The position numbers were made by a program, and so were the translations under genes. A DNA stretch of 64,000 bases from JAAXIE01 sp965263155 (lineage in GTDB: Bacteria; Chloroflexota; Dehalococcoidia; Lucifugimonadales; JAAXIE01). Each line of letters starts with the position of its first letter. The stretch's first letter is position 1. Positions 45,548-54,861 of this stretch are shown here, one piece after another. The stretch spans positions 1,674,001 through 1,738,000 of the forward strand of contig OZ253586.1 of the NCBI GenBank assembly GCA_965263155.1. The letters run 5' to 3'. Below the pieces are notes generated by a model. The model ran no database searches. It had not been told where the DNA came from and saw nothing but the letters and a program-made list of their open reading frames with translations.

Positions 45548-46396
45548 ATGTCTGTATCAAGGCACGTGTTCGACCCAGATGAGGTGCTGAGCCCCGAGCA
45601 GCACCAGCAGATGAGTATCCGGCTCCTCCAGGAGGCCGATCACCTGCTTGAGTCAAGGGAACGACGGCTTCCCTCGCGTTGTGCCTGGGCAGCCGTCGTC
45701 CATCAACTCTTGGCAATCGCGGAGCAACGGGGATGGAATCATGAGCACGAGTTCAGGGAGATAGGCCGCTACCTGGAGAAGGAATACGACCTGCCCACAT
45801 TGGGCCCCTGTCTCAGCAAGGCCCAATGGGCAGAACTTGCCAACGACTACATTGAGATCGAAAAATACACCCCCCAAATACGGAAGGAGATAGCAAACGC
45901 CAGAGCGTTGGTGGCTGATCTTGAGGACCTGCGCCGACGGCCCATGGGTCCCTACACGATTGAGGACGATAATGATCAGAGTCTTGTACACCTGCTGACC
46001 GGCGTGACCCACCCACTGGGAACAACGAGGGAGCATGGGTTCATGAACGAAGCCCGCCTGCAGGAAAGGTCCAGACTGTGGGGCCTGCACCAACCTAGTG
46101 AGCTAATGGCAAACGAGTTATCGTCGGTCGACAGCAGGACCACACTGGAGCTTGACTATGACGCAGACCAAGACCTCCTGACGCTGGAGGGGACGGCAAT
46201 AGAGAGCATCACTGCCTATGATGCCGATATCCCTCCACGCCAGGCCGTGAGGGTCTACAGTGATGAGGACGGAGTGGTGTCTCACGTGGTCGTATGTGGA
46301 GCCGCCGCGCTCCTGCGAGACGTGTTGCAGGCAGGCCAAAACGTTTTTATGACGATGGAGATGATGAAGGGACCGGCTGACCGTCCCGAGCAGTGA
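45548..46396 (+). CDS. PaREP1/HEPN-like protein with DUF2283-like C-terminus
   Basis: 282 residues from ATG 45548. Residues ~25-75 (LLQEADHLLESRERRLPSRC, AWAAVVHQLLAIAEQRGW) follow the PaREP1-type HEPN pattern, a helical domain linked to toxin/antitoxin and nucleotide-binding partners. The C-terminus (LELDYDADQDLLTLEG, VYSDEDGVVSHVVVCGA) resembles the DUF2283 fold. The middle helical part is unassigned. The fusion of these two modules is unusual. No partner nucleotidyltransferase is adjacent. Confidence 0.55.
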   Translation: MSVSRHVFDPDEVLSPEQHQQMSIRLLQEADHLLESRERRLPSRCAWAAVVHQLLAIAEQRGWNHEHEFREIGRYLEKEYDLPTLGPCLSKAQWAELANDYIEIEKYTPQIRKEIANARALVADLEDLRRRPMGPYTIEDDNDQSLVHLLTGVTHPLGTTREHGFMNEARLQERSRLWGLHQPSELMANELSSVDSRTTLELDYDADQDLLTLEGTAIESITAYDADIPPRQAVRVYSDEDGVVSHVVVCGAAALLRDVLQAGQNVFMTMEMMKGPADRPEQ

Positions 46397-46637
46397 CACA
46401 CGGTGTCCATGGACGCGCTATTTGCCTTCCCCGTCCTCTTTGGGGCCTGCCCGCTTACTCGTTAGAGTATGGTTGATTGTCATTGAACCTGGGGCCGAAA
46501 GGGGTTTAGGACATTCCTTCACCCGATCCCAGGGGCGCCGACATGGCCTCAAGTGAGGCCAACCCGGCAAAAATTAACTGCATATTACCGACCGTCGGAT
46601 TGCTGCCTAGACCTCGAATGGGCAGATTCCGAGGAAA

Positions 46638-49247
46638 TCAGATGCCTTCATCGTAACCCAGTTCTCGAGCGCGGCGATAGTCCTCTTCAGCCTCATCCCT
46701 ATCCCTCGCCAACTCATGCGCCAGACCACGACAGTAATATGCACGGGCACTGTCAGGGTTGCGTTCCAAAGCAGCGTCCAGGTCGGCGATCGCCAACTCG
46801 AGTTCTCCCAGGAAGAGGTGCGCGTTACCCCTGCCGAAGTAAGCTATGTCATCGTCAGGGCTAAACTCCAGTGCAACATCAAAGTCCAAGACCGCGGTCT
46901 CGTAGTCTCCCCTCCCTACATGAGCATCTCCCCGGAACCGGTATGCCAATGGGTCCGTGGGGTTGAGGTTCACTGCGGAGTCGTAGTCCGCAATAGCCCG
47001 GTCGAAGTCCTTCTTCGTGCGATAAGCCGCCCCACGGCCACGATAGGAGAGGGCATCCTCTGAGTTGAGCTGCAAAGCCAGGTCATAGTCGGACACTGCA
47101 GTGTCGTACTCTTCCCTGTAGCGGTGACAATCACCCCTCGCTCGGTAGGCCTCCACGTTCTGCGGGTCAAGACGTATCGCCTCGTCCAAGTCGCTGACAG
47201 CCAAATCCAACTTGTTCTGATCCCCGTAAGCCACGCCTCGATAGTAGTGTGCAAGCGCATTGTCGGCTTCGAGGCGGATAACCTCGGTCATATTTGTGAT
47301 CGCCTCATCGTACCTCTTCATATGGATGAGAAAGATACCCCTGAACAGGCGGGCAACGACATTGCCCTCCTCGAGCCGCAGCACTGAATCCAGGGCCTCA
47401 ATCGCCTCTGCGTCATTGCCCTTCCCGAAGTAGTCTCCGGCCCGGTGAAGGTACATGTTCACTATGTCGATGCCGGAATGTGTGGAGGCATCAGAAGTGG
47501 CCCCCTCGGGTTTACGTGTGCCCCGCCACGTCTTTTCCACCCTCAGAGCCTTCGCCAACTCCAAGGTCCGGATGGCCCCCTCAGGAGCCCCCAAGTGATT
47601 TGCCATCTTGGAGTAGCGGTTGAATCTGGCTCTATCGCCGGCCATTGACGCGACGACCGCAGCCGCCGTCGTTATGTTAGGGTCATCCGGTTGCAACTCC
47701 AGGGATGACTCGAAGGCCCTCAGCGACTCGGAGAGCTCTCCGATGTCCCTCAGCGCTGCGCCCAGCGCAGCATAGTAACGGGAGTCCAGGGGCCGACACT
47801 CCGGCCTCACCCCTTTCAGATGATCAACCGCCTCCCGCGCCCGGCCCGACTCGATAAGTATGAGTCCGATCTCTGTCCATGGGAGGCTCCAGGCTGGATC
47901 GAGAGTCACCGCGATCCAGCAAGCCTCAAGCCCCTGCTTGACGAGGGCCTCCTGTCCCGTCTTCCTTCCCAGGGAACTCTTCACCGACCCCAGGGTGAAG
48001 TGGTTCCCAGGGTCCATGGGATCCAACTCGACGGCCTTTTCCAACTCCGAGATTGCGTCGTGAATTCTCCCCTGGAGCTGCAGGTCCTGGAAACGCTTGT
48101 AGTGAGCATAGGCCTCTGGGCTCCTGACATCCCAGTCTTCGAGGATCCGGCCTTCGGTTTCCTCGATCAACTCATCCATCTCGTCCCGGTAGACTCGAAG
48201 GTTGACCTCTAGCACTCTACGACTCCAGTCCGATGCGGCGGCCCCAATGTCCTCTCTCCACTCGCACTCCTCTTCATGTCTCGCCAAAGCATCAAGCAAG
48301 GGGCCGGACAAGGCCGACTGAGAGCCAAGGGTCACGATCTCCGAAAGTACTTCGAAACGCCCGTCTGTCGGGATCTGCTCATCCATGAGCCGATACGCAA
48401 GCGCTGTGTACCTGCGCCCATGTTCCACTATGTCACTCACGGCCTCACGCCCGATGAATTCCGCCATGATCTGGGCCACATCACTGGTCCAATAAAGTAT
48501 CGTGAGTTCTAGGACCATCCGGTCGGGCCCAGAGGGGTCGTCCCGTCCGCCCAGTGCCTCTGCGATCCCAGAGAGGTTCTTCCTGGAAGGGCGGGCCCCT
48601 TGATACACCCATGCTTCCACGGTGTTGTTGCTGACACCAACCGACTCGGCAAGAGCATTGAGCGACACACCAGCTCTGTTACGCCGTTCGTTCAGATATG
48701 CAGCCCGGCCTTCGATCCCGATCCAATCCAGAAAATCCAAAACCGTGGGAGATCCTCCCGACAGGTGCAGTTGGGCCGCTGCCCTGAGGGCCAGGTCGAT
48801 GGCGGCAAGTCTGGCGTATGCCTGCCAGATCGTTCCGAGATGGCGTGGGAAGACCCGCGCCATCCTGGGTTGGAGGAAGGCTCTCAAACGGTCCCATCTG
48901 ACCGCATGCCACTGTAGTGTCTCAAATACAGTTTGACAGCCTGGGACTCCCCGATGACCCTTTGGACCAACGGCCAACCCGAGCCCCGACAATGCCTCGG
49001 AGATGGCTTCGATGACCTCCGTCCGGCTGGATTCCTTCACACGATTGTCCAACCTGCCGGAGAAGTACCTCGATGCCGTCTTGCTTCGCAATCTGGGGTC
49101 ACTGATACCGAGACTCTTGACCGAAGCCCCCAGTATCTGCCCGCTGGTCGGTAAGCTAGGGATAACCTCTGACTCCAACCTCTTCCCTCCAATCGTGGTG
49201 CCGTCTCCGGAGAGGTCTGCGCTGGTGCCGGGCATTCTACCAGTCAT
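46638..49247 (-). CDS. HTH-TPR protein coupled to viperin
   Basis: 869 residues. Around residues 190-230 is an XRE-like helix-turn-helix (AGVSLNALAESVGVSNNTVE, AWVYQGARPSRKNLSGIAEA). From ~385 to the end are at least twelve tetratricopeptide repeats, the last block being near-perfect 34-residue units (ALAHYYRGVAYGDQNKLDLA, AYRARGDCHRYREEYDTAVS, AYRFRGDAHVGRGDYETAVL). This architecture suits a sensor-regulator that binds DNA and a protein or peptide ligand. Its ATG lies inside the end of the viperin gene, 11 bases of overlap, with AGGAGG just before it, so the two are translationally coupled. A role in controlling or triggering viperin is inferred. Confidence 0.85.
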   Translation of the reverse strand: MTGRMPGTSADLSGDGTTIGGKRLESEVIPSLPTSGQILGASVKSLGISDPRLRSKTASRYFSGRLDNRVKESSRTEVIEAISEALSGLGLAVGPKGHRGVPGCQTVFETLQWHAVRWDRLRAFLQPRMARVFPRHLGTIWQAYARLAAIDLALRAAAQLHLSGGSPTVLDFLDWIGIEGRAAYLNERRNRAGVSLNALAESVGVSNNTVEAWVYQGARPSRKNLSGIAEALGGRDDPSGPDRMVLELTILYWTSDVAQIMAEFIGREAVSDIVEHGRRYTALAYRLMDEQIPTDGRFEVLSEIVTLGSQSALSGPLLDALARHEEECEWREDIGAAASDWSRRVLEVNLRVYRDEMDELIEETEGRILEDWDVRSPEAYAHYKRFQDLQLQGRIHDAISELEKAVELDPMDPGNHFTLGSVKSSLGRKTGQEALVKQGLEACWIAVTLDPAWSLPWTEIGLILIESGRAREAVDHLKGVRPECRPLDSRYYAALGAALRDIGELSESLRAFESSLELQPDDPNITTAAAVVASMAGDRARFNRYSKMANHLGAPEGAIRTLELAKALRVEKTWRGTRKPEGATSDASTHSGIDIVNMYLHRAGDYFGKGNDAEAIEALDSVLRLEEGNVVARLFRGIFLIHMKRYDEAITNMTEVIRLEADNALAHYYRGVAYGDQNKLDLAVSDLDEAIRLDPQNVEAYRARGDCHRYREEYDTAVSDYDLALQLNSEDALSYRGRGAAYRTKKDFDRAIADYDSAVNLNPTDPLAYRFRGDAHVGRGDYETAVLDFDVALEFSPDDDIAYFGRGNAHLFLGELELAIADLDAALERNPDSARAYYCRGLAHELARDRDEAEEDYRRARELGYDEGI

Positions 49248-50106
49248 ACAGACCTCCTCTGGACAGGAACTTGTCAGAGTCTATGGAAATCTCCTCCAAG
49301 GCCACGTCCACGCCCACATCCAATATGGGGCGACTGTAGGTATGGTTGCCCGCGACGTTGTCGAAAAATCTCCCCGCAGGGTCCACCATTACGTAGCTTC
49401 CGGTCATGCGGTCATTGCACTCCGGCACCACCTCAATGCCGTAGGCTTTCACGCGGCCGCTCCGCTGAACATAGCTGTTGAACTCGTCGTTGGAAACAAC
49501 GCTATCGAGCACCCAGTCGTCGTTCTGGCCCTCCACGGGGAGGACCTGGAGCAGCTTCCACCGCTCTGGTCGTGCTTCGATGATGAACTGTGTGAGGTCA
49601 TCCATCAGATTATGCCGGCTGACAACCGTGTTTATCTTCAGGCGGATGTCATGCTGTTTGATGATATCCGCGATTTTCAGGTAGTCCTGACATCCCATGG
49701 GGCCTGAGGCCGTTGCACGGCCTATTTCAAGCAGGGTGACGGGGTCTACTGCGTCTACACTAAGGGCAGCCCAATCGAGGTTCCCTGCAACGCCCTCCAC
49801 CCATTCCCTCGTTATGTTGCTACCGTTGGTCACTACAGAGGTGGTGAGCCCCAACTCTTTCGCCAGTCGAATCAGGTCCCGCAACCAGGGGCACAGGGTG
49901 GGCTCACCTCCGGCGAAGCTGACTTTTCGGAACCCGGCCCGAGCGAGTGAGTCCACCACCGACATACTGTCTTCACGGCCAAGGTGTCCCTTGGGCAGGA
50001 CTCCTTGATGAATGTCTTGGAAGGTGGCGAAGCAGAAGCCGCAACGCATGTTGCAGGCTTTCCACAGATGGTAGTTCACAGACGGCACCCGATCGGCAAT
50101 ACTCAT
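49237..50106 (-). CDS. vip: Prokaryotic viperin (radical SAM ddhNTP synthase)
   Basis: 289 residues from ATG 50106 (AGGAGGAAGG upstream). The radical SAM cysteines are Cys18, Cys22 and Cys25 in CNMRCGFCFATF, preceded by SVNYHLW as in animal viperin. Further viperin-specific marks are VSFAGGEPTLCP, VTNGSNITREW, IGRA, KINTVVSRHN, RWKLLQVLPVEGQN, VPECNDRMTGSY, RPILDVGVD and the C-terminal FLSRGGLYDW. Viperins convert CTP, UTP or GTP to 3'-deoxy-3',4'-didehydro forms that terminate viral RNA chains. The animal N-terminal membrane helix is absent, as in bacterial pVips. It heads an operon with the HTH-TPR gene. Confidence 0.92.
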   Translation of the reverse strand: MSIADRVPSVNYHLWKACNMRCGFCFATFQDIHQGVLPKGHLGREDSMSVVDSLARAGFRKVSFAGGEPTLCPWLRDLIRLAKELGLTTSVVTNGSNITREWVEGVAGNLDWAALSVDAVDPVTLLEIGRATASGPMGCQDYLKIADIIKQHDIRLKINTVVSRHNLMDDLTQFIIEARPERWKLLQVLPVEGQNDDWVLDSVVSNDEFNSYVQRSGRVKAYGIEVVPECNDRMTGSYVMVDPAGRFFDNVAGNHTYSRPILDVGVDVALEEISIDSDKFLSRGGLYDW

Positions 50107-50421
50107 ATCCTTCCTCCTGTACATCACTACTGGTAACGATGCTATGGAGCGGGTTCACATGGCGACACCCCAGTTGTGTGGACAATTTCGAATTGACCCT
50201 TGGTTGTGGGGCAATATACAAATTGGGCAAGGATTCTCAGGTCTAAGGGATTCCCCAAAGGCAGGTCGTGAACCAGGAGTCGCATCAGCAGTGGGGCACG
50301 CCGACCGGGTAGCTGCGGGCATGCGTTCCGGCCCATGGAAAATGGGGGAGCAATCCATGGCGACGCAAGTGACGCACGCTGGACATGTCCAGAAACGTAA
50401 GTGCACTATGGGAGCGATTGA

Positions 50422-51654
50422 TTGGAACGAGGTGATCCCTTTGGTGACGTCGTGAAGCTATTGGGTTGGAAACACGGGTTTCCCAACACCGGTTATGCGT
50501 TGGCAGTTGCCGTCCTCTGCACTCTCGCAGCAACGGGTCTGCTCTGCCTGACGTTCTGGGGATGGTTGAGCGGCGGAGAATCCGGCAGCACTACGATTCG
50601 GAACCTCGCCCTGGTGGCGGCAGGCCTGATCGCCTTGCCGTTGGCAATTTGGCGTGGCTTCGTAGCCGCACGGCAAGCAAACACGGCGCGGCAGAGTTTG
50701 CTGAACGAGCGTTACCAGAAGGGCGCTGAGATGCTCGGAAGCGAAGTCCTCACAGTCCGACTCGGTGGGGTCTACGCGCTGCAACGCCTAGCCGAGGAGT
50801 ACCCGGAGCTGTATCACATCCAGATCATGCGCCTGTTCTGTTCATTCTTTCGCCTTCCCACAAAGGACCAGAGCAGCAGGCCGCAGGAGATGGAGGTGCA
50901 GGCAGCAGGCCCTGGAACGATACGGCAGGATGTCGAGGCCGTCATTGAGGCAATCAACACCCGGGCTGGGGCGCAAATTGAGGTCGAGCGAAAAGCCGGT
51001 CTGAGACTGGACCTGCGAGGTGCCGACCTCCGCGGAGCTCAGTTCTTGGATGCAGATCTGTCCCACGCCTATTTCCAACATGCCAATCTATCCCAAACCA
51101 ATTTTGCTGACACCAATCTGTCAGATACCTTCTTTACTTCGGCCGACCTATCGGGAGCTATATTTGCAAACGTCAACTTCTCGAAAGCGCGTTTCTGGAA
51201 TGCGAAGCTACCCAACGCCACACTCCAAGGCAGCCGCTTACCCAGGGTGAGTTTGCATTGCGCCGACCTATCCGGCGCTAATCTCCTCGGCGCAGATCTA
51301 TCAGGGGCGATCCTCCAGGGTGCCATCCTGTCCAACGCATGGCTTGAGGACGCAGACCTGTCCAATGCGGGATTTCTGGAGGCAGAACTATCCGGGGCGC
51401 GCCTTATGAAGGCTGACTTGTCCGGCGCTCACTTCTTGGATGCGAACCTGGATGGAGTGAAGTTGTATGATGCGAACTTATCGGGCGTAAGGTTCTCGAT
51501 GGGTGGCCCACAGACGGCCAGGGGCTTGACCCAAGGCCAACTTGACCAGGCACGTGCCGATCCAGACAATCCGCCCAATCTCACAGGCGTGTTTGACTCC
51601 GAAAGCGGCGAATGCCTGGTCTGGAAGGGCAAGCGACTGGTCGAGGGTCCGTAG
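50422..51654 (+). CDS. Membrane-anchored pentapeptide repeat protein
   Basis: 410 residues. Two N-terminal membrane helices (ALAVAVLCTLAATGLLCLTF and ALVAAGLIALPLAIW) precede a conserved linker (YQKGAEMLGSEVLTVRLGGV and YALQRLAEEYPELYHIQIMR). The C-terminal ~200 residues are pentapeptide repeats of the A(D/N)LSx type (LSGANLLGADLSGAILQGAI), forming a quadrilateral beta helix. Such proteins occur near the membrane with unknown roles, some in gyrase protection or defence. The TTG start is supported by GGGAG seven bases upstream; a GTG at 50452 is the alternative. It diverges from the viperin operon with ~315 bases between starts. Confidence 0.85.
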   Translation: MERGDPFGDVVKLLGWKHGFPNTGYALAVAVLCTLAATGLLCLTFWGWLSGGESGSTTIRNLALVAAGLIALPLAIWRGFVAARQANTARQSLLNERYQKGAEMLGSEVLTVRLGGVYALQRLAEEYPELYHIQIMRLFCSFFRLPTKDQSSRPQEMEVQAAGPGTIRQDVEAVIEAINTRAGAQIEVERKAGLRLDLRGADLRGAQFLDADLSHAYFQHANLSQTNFADTNLSDTFFTSADLSGAIFANVNFSKARFWNAKLPNATLQGSRLPRVSLHCADLSGANLLGADLSGAILQGAILSNAWLEDADLSNAGFLEAELSGARLMKADLSGAHFLDANLDGVKLYDANLSGVRFSMGGPQTARGLTQGQLDQARADPDNPPNLTGVFDSESGECLVWKGKRLVEGP

Positions 51655-51706
51655 TTTCGTCTGCAGGTCCCGTTGCGCTTTGCTGGAATACCGTTGGGGA
51701 GAAACT

Positions 51707-51940
51707 ATGAGAAGGGCAGCGAGCTTCGATGGTGGTGCCTTCTTTGCCGTCCTAGACGCAGAGAGGCAGGCCCGTCGATTAACCTGGAGACAGGTTGCGG
51801 CGGAGTGCGGCATTAGCGCCTCCACCTTGAGCAGTATGTCTCAAAACAGACTACTTGATGTGAACGGTATGGCAGGGTTGGGGGTATGGTCAGGGCTGGA
51901 GGTGGATCGCTTCCTCAAAAGCGCCATCACTAGAGGATAG
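51707..51940 (+). CDS. Small helix-turn-helix protein
   Basis: 77 residues from ATG 51707 with GGGGAGA upstream. FFAVLDAERQARRLTWRQVA and AECGISASTLSSMSQN form an XRE-like helix-turn-helix, and GLGVWSGLEVDRFLKS closes the domain. It probably binds DNA as a dimer. It follows the pentapeptide protein by 52 bases and may regulate it. Confidence 0.6.
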   Translation: MRRAASFDGGAFFAVLDAERQARRLTWRQVAAECGISASTLSSMSQNRLLDVNGMAGLGVWSGLEVDRFLKSAITRG

Positions 51941-52290
51941 CCGAAGTCGACGGCGGTCATCTTCGTGTGCCGTACGCAGACTCACACTCATAGGGGAGGC
52001 CGCAATAGACATTGACCCTAGCAACCTATAGGAATTGGCGAGCCAGCGAGGATTGACGACGTCGAAGAGTAGGGCGCGAGCGATCACTGTCGCCTGCTGG
52101 TCGAGGTCGCGGGCGCATAGACCGTGCCTCCGTTGTATCGGTAACGCAATCAACAGCCATAACGGAGGAACCCCTGCCGTTTGCTTCTACGGCCATGTCG
52201 TTCGTGGTCTATGCCACTTTGTGCGACTTTAGCTTACTTTAGACAGTAGGCGACCGCGCATCGGGTGTCGTAGACTAGTATCCCGTCGCG
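51941..52290. other. Spacer, no gene seen
   Basis: No supported gene. TTTAGCTTACTTTAGACAG near 52227 and TAGACTAGTAT near 52270 are possible promoter elements for the epimerase gene, whose first ATG follows within ~12 bases. Confidence 0.35.
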
Positions 52291-53403
52291 ATGAGGCCTC
52301 CTTCAACCTCTCTGACAGGAGGTATCGACAACTCCATCGAGGCCTGGATTAGACGCAATCGGGAGCAGCCCACCCCGGAGCCCAATCCCCCGCTCCCAGT
52401 GAGAGACTGGACATCTTCCATGGGACTGCACGTCGTTGTCACAGGGTGTGCCGGCCTTATAGGGTTCCACGTTGCTCGCATGTTGGTCGAGCTGGGCCAC
52501 TCTGTGCAAGGAATCGATAGCCTGACCGATTCCTATTCGGTGCAATTGAAGCAATGGCGGCTGGATAACCTTCTCAAGTGTGCGCAGTTTACCTTTCATC
52601 GGTCTGACATTACTGACGAAGACAGTCTGAGGGCGACATTTGAGGCCTTGCGCTCCAGCCAGCACCCGGACGCGGTAATCAATCTAGCCGGTTGGGCCAA
52701 CGTCAGGGACAGCGTCAATAACCCCCGCCCCTACTATGAGGCGAACGTCCTGGGGACACTGAACCTCTTGGAGATGTGCCGCGAGTTCGGCATAGGCCGG
52801 TTCATGCTGGCTTCGACCTCTAGCGTGTACGGCTTGCAGCCAAGTGGACCCATCGCTGAAGATGCTGAATCTGACCGGCCATTGTCGCCCTATGGCGCTT
52901 CCAAGCTTGCTGCCGAAGCGTTGCTCCATTCCTATCACCACCTCCACGGCATAGATGCCACTGTTCTGCGATACTTCACCGTGTATGGGCCCGCAGGAAG
53001 ACCAGACATGAGCGTCCTCGGGTTCATTCGCGCCATATCGGAAGGCGAGCCGATTACATTGTTCGGGGACGGGACACAGCGGAGGGACTTCACGTACGTG
53101 GACGACGTTGCGCGAGGTACTGTGGCCGCGCTGAGGTTGAACGGATACGAAGTCATCAACTTGGGGACCGATCAAGCTATCACGCTTAAGGACGTTATCC
53201 AACTGATCGAGGATAGCGTTGGACGACCGGCGCAGGTCCAATACAAGGCTAGAGATCCCGCAGACCCCCTTGAGACTCGGGCGAACATTGATCGTGCTCG
53301 CATGCTCTTGGGATGGAGCCCGGAGGTTGGCATCCAGGACGGAATCAGAAACACCGTCGCTTGGTACACGGAGAATCGAGAGTGGGCTAGACACTTGCGG
53401 TAA
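52291..53403 (+). CDS. NAD-dependent nucleotide-sugar epimerase/dehydratase (extended SDR)
   Basis: 370 residues. After a ~43-residue polar N-terminal extension the Rossmann motif VVVTGCAGLIGFHVARML appears, then the SxSVYG region (LASTSSVYGLQPSGP), catalytic Y-x3-K in SPYGASKLAAE, RYFTVYGPAGRPDMS and FGDGTQRRDFTYVDDVARG. This is the UDP-glucuronate/UDP-GlcNAc 4-epimerase type. It would supply an epimerised sugar to the glycosyltransferase downstream. ATG 52420 (GLHVVVTG) is the start if the extension is not translated; neither has a clear ribosome-binding site. Confidence 0.9.
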   Translation: MRPPSTSLTGGIDNSIEAWIRRNREQPTPEPNPPLPVRDWTSSMGLHVVVTGCAGLIGFHVARMLVELGHSVQGIDSLTDSYSVQLKQWRLDNLLKCAQFTFHRSDITDEDSLRATFEALRSSQHPDAVINLAGWANVRDSVNNPRPYYEANVLGTLNLLEMCREFGIGRFMLASTSSVYGLQPSGPIAEDAESDRPLSPYGASKLAAEALLHSYHHLHGIDATVLRYFTVYGPAGRPDMSVLGFIRAISEGEPITLFGDGTQRRDFTYVDDVARGTVAALRLNGYEVINLGTDQAITLKDVIQLIEDSVGRPAQVQYKARDPADPLETRANIDRARMLLGWSPEVGIQDGIRNTVAWYTENREWARHLR

Positions 53404-53538
53404 GCCAACCTTGCTTCTTTGCCAAGTGCCACAACTATTGGTGTTACATCTGGAATTGAGGGTTCAGGCGGCGGCCTTGAGGATGGCGGGGCAAGCATAC
53501 GACTATAATTGGGCAAATGTTTGGTGAACCGGACTGCA

Positions 53539-54861
53539 ATGAGAATCCTACAGGTAATCCACGGCTATCCCATGCGGTACAATGCGGGCTCCGAGGTCTA
53601 TACCCAAGCCCTGGCCCAAGCCCTGGCTGAACGCCACGAGGTGCGCGTCTTCACGCGGCAGGAGAATGCGTTCCTTCCGGAGTACGCCGTCTCACAGGAT
53701 ACCGACCCTTCAGACCCACGGATCGTGCTTCACGTAGTCAACATGGCCCGAGCCCGGGACGGCTATCGCCATCCGGCCGTCGATGATGCCTTCGCCTGTG
53801 TCTTAGACCAGTTCCAACCTGACATAGTCCACGTCGGACATCTGAATCATCTCTCGACCTCCCTCGTGTTCCAGGCACGGACCCGCCGTGTCCCAATCGT
53901 GTTCACACTGCACGACTATTGGCTGATGTGTCCTAGGGGACAGTTCATACAGATGTATCCTCATGACCCTTCCGATACTTGGGCCGTATGCGATGGACAA
54001 GATGACAGGAAGTGCGCCGAACGCTGCTACTCACGCTACTTTGCCGGCGACTCCAGCGAGCATGAGGTGGACGCGACGTATTGGACGCAATGGGTGGGGC
54101 GACGTATGGCCCATACGCGGCAAGTCTGTGACGCGGTGGACGTCTTCATTGCACCCGCCATGTATCTGCTACGGCGGTTCAGGGATGAATTTGGGGTTCC
54201 TGAGAAGAAGATCGTCTACCTGGACTACGGCTTCGACCTGAGTCGTCTCCAAGGGAGGGAGCGGGTTGGAGGAGAGCCGTTCACCTTTGGATACATTGGC
54301 ACCCACATACCCGCCAAGGGGGTGGACTACCTCATCAAGGCATTCGGAGCGCTGACAGATGAGGGCCAGCTCCGCATATGGGGCCGCGACCGCGGCGTTG
54401 AAACGTCCGGCCTGAAATCCTTGGCCGAAGGCCTGCAGGGAGGTCCCGGCACTCGGGTAGAGTGGATGGGAGAATACCAAAACTCGGATATAGTTCCACT
54501 GGTATTCAACCGATGCGATGCAATAGTGGTACCATCCATCTGGGCCGAGAACTCCCCTTTGGTGATCCACGAGGCGCTGCAGGCGGGCGTGCCGGTCATC
54601 ACCGCCGACTTTGGAGGCATGGCGGAGTACGTACGCCACGAGGAGAATGGGCTCCTCTTCTCCCACCGCGACCCGGCTTCGCTAGCTCGGCAGATGCAGC
54701 GGCTTATCGACGATCCAGCTCTTGCTAAGCAACTGGGGAGTAGACGATATCTGCAGTCACTTGACGGCAACGTCCCCGACATGAGGGACCATTCCGCAGC
54801 CTTGGAGAGAGTCTACGCCAGTCTGATCAACGGAGGCAGGGGTCATGACCCAAGTGTCTAG
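53539..54861 (+). CDS. GT4-family glycosyltransferase
   Basis: 440 residues from ATG 53539. The N-terminal Rossmann domain begins RILQVIHGYPMRYNAGSEVY and includes LHDYWLMCPRGQ. The C-terminal donor domain has FGYIGTHIPAKGVDYLIKAF, VPSIWAENSPLVIHEALQAG (the E-x7-E nucleotide-sugar motif) and GGMAEYVRHEENGLLF. Retaining transferases of this type add a sugar from a nucleotide donor. A Cys-rich insert (CDGQDDRKCAERCYSRYF) between the domains is unusual and often seen in GT4 enzymes with extra structural disulphide or metal sites. The gene overlaps the radical SAM gene by 17 bases. Confidence 0.9.
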   Translation: MRILQVIHGYPMRYNAGSEVYTQALAQALAERHEVRVFTRQENAFLPEYAVSQDTDPSDPRIVLHVVNMARARDGYRHPAVDDAFACVLDQFQPDIVHVGHLNHLSTSLVFQARTRRVPIVFTLHDYWLMCPRGQFIQMYPHDPSDTWAVCDGQDDRKCAERCYSRYFAGDSSEHEVDATYWTQWVGRRMAHTRQVCDAVDVFIAPAMYLLRRFRDEFGVPEKKIVYLDYGFDLSRLQGRERVGGEPFTFGYIGTHIPAKGVDYLIKAFGALTDEGQLRIWGRDRGVETSGLKSLAEGLQGGPGTRVEWMGEYQNSDIVPLVFNRCDAIVVPSIWAENSPLVIHEALQAGVPVITADFGGMAEYVRHEENGLLFSHRDPASLARQMQRLIDDPALAKQLGSRRYLQSLDGNVPDMRDHSAALERVYASLINGGRGHDPSV

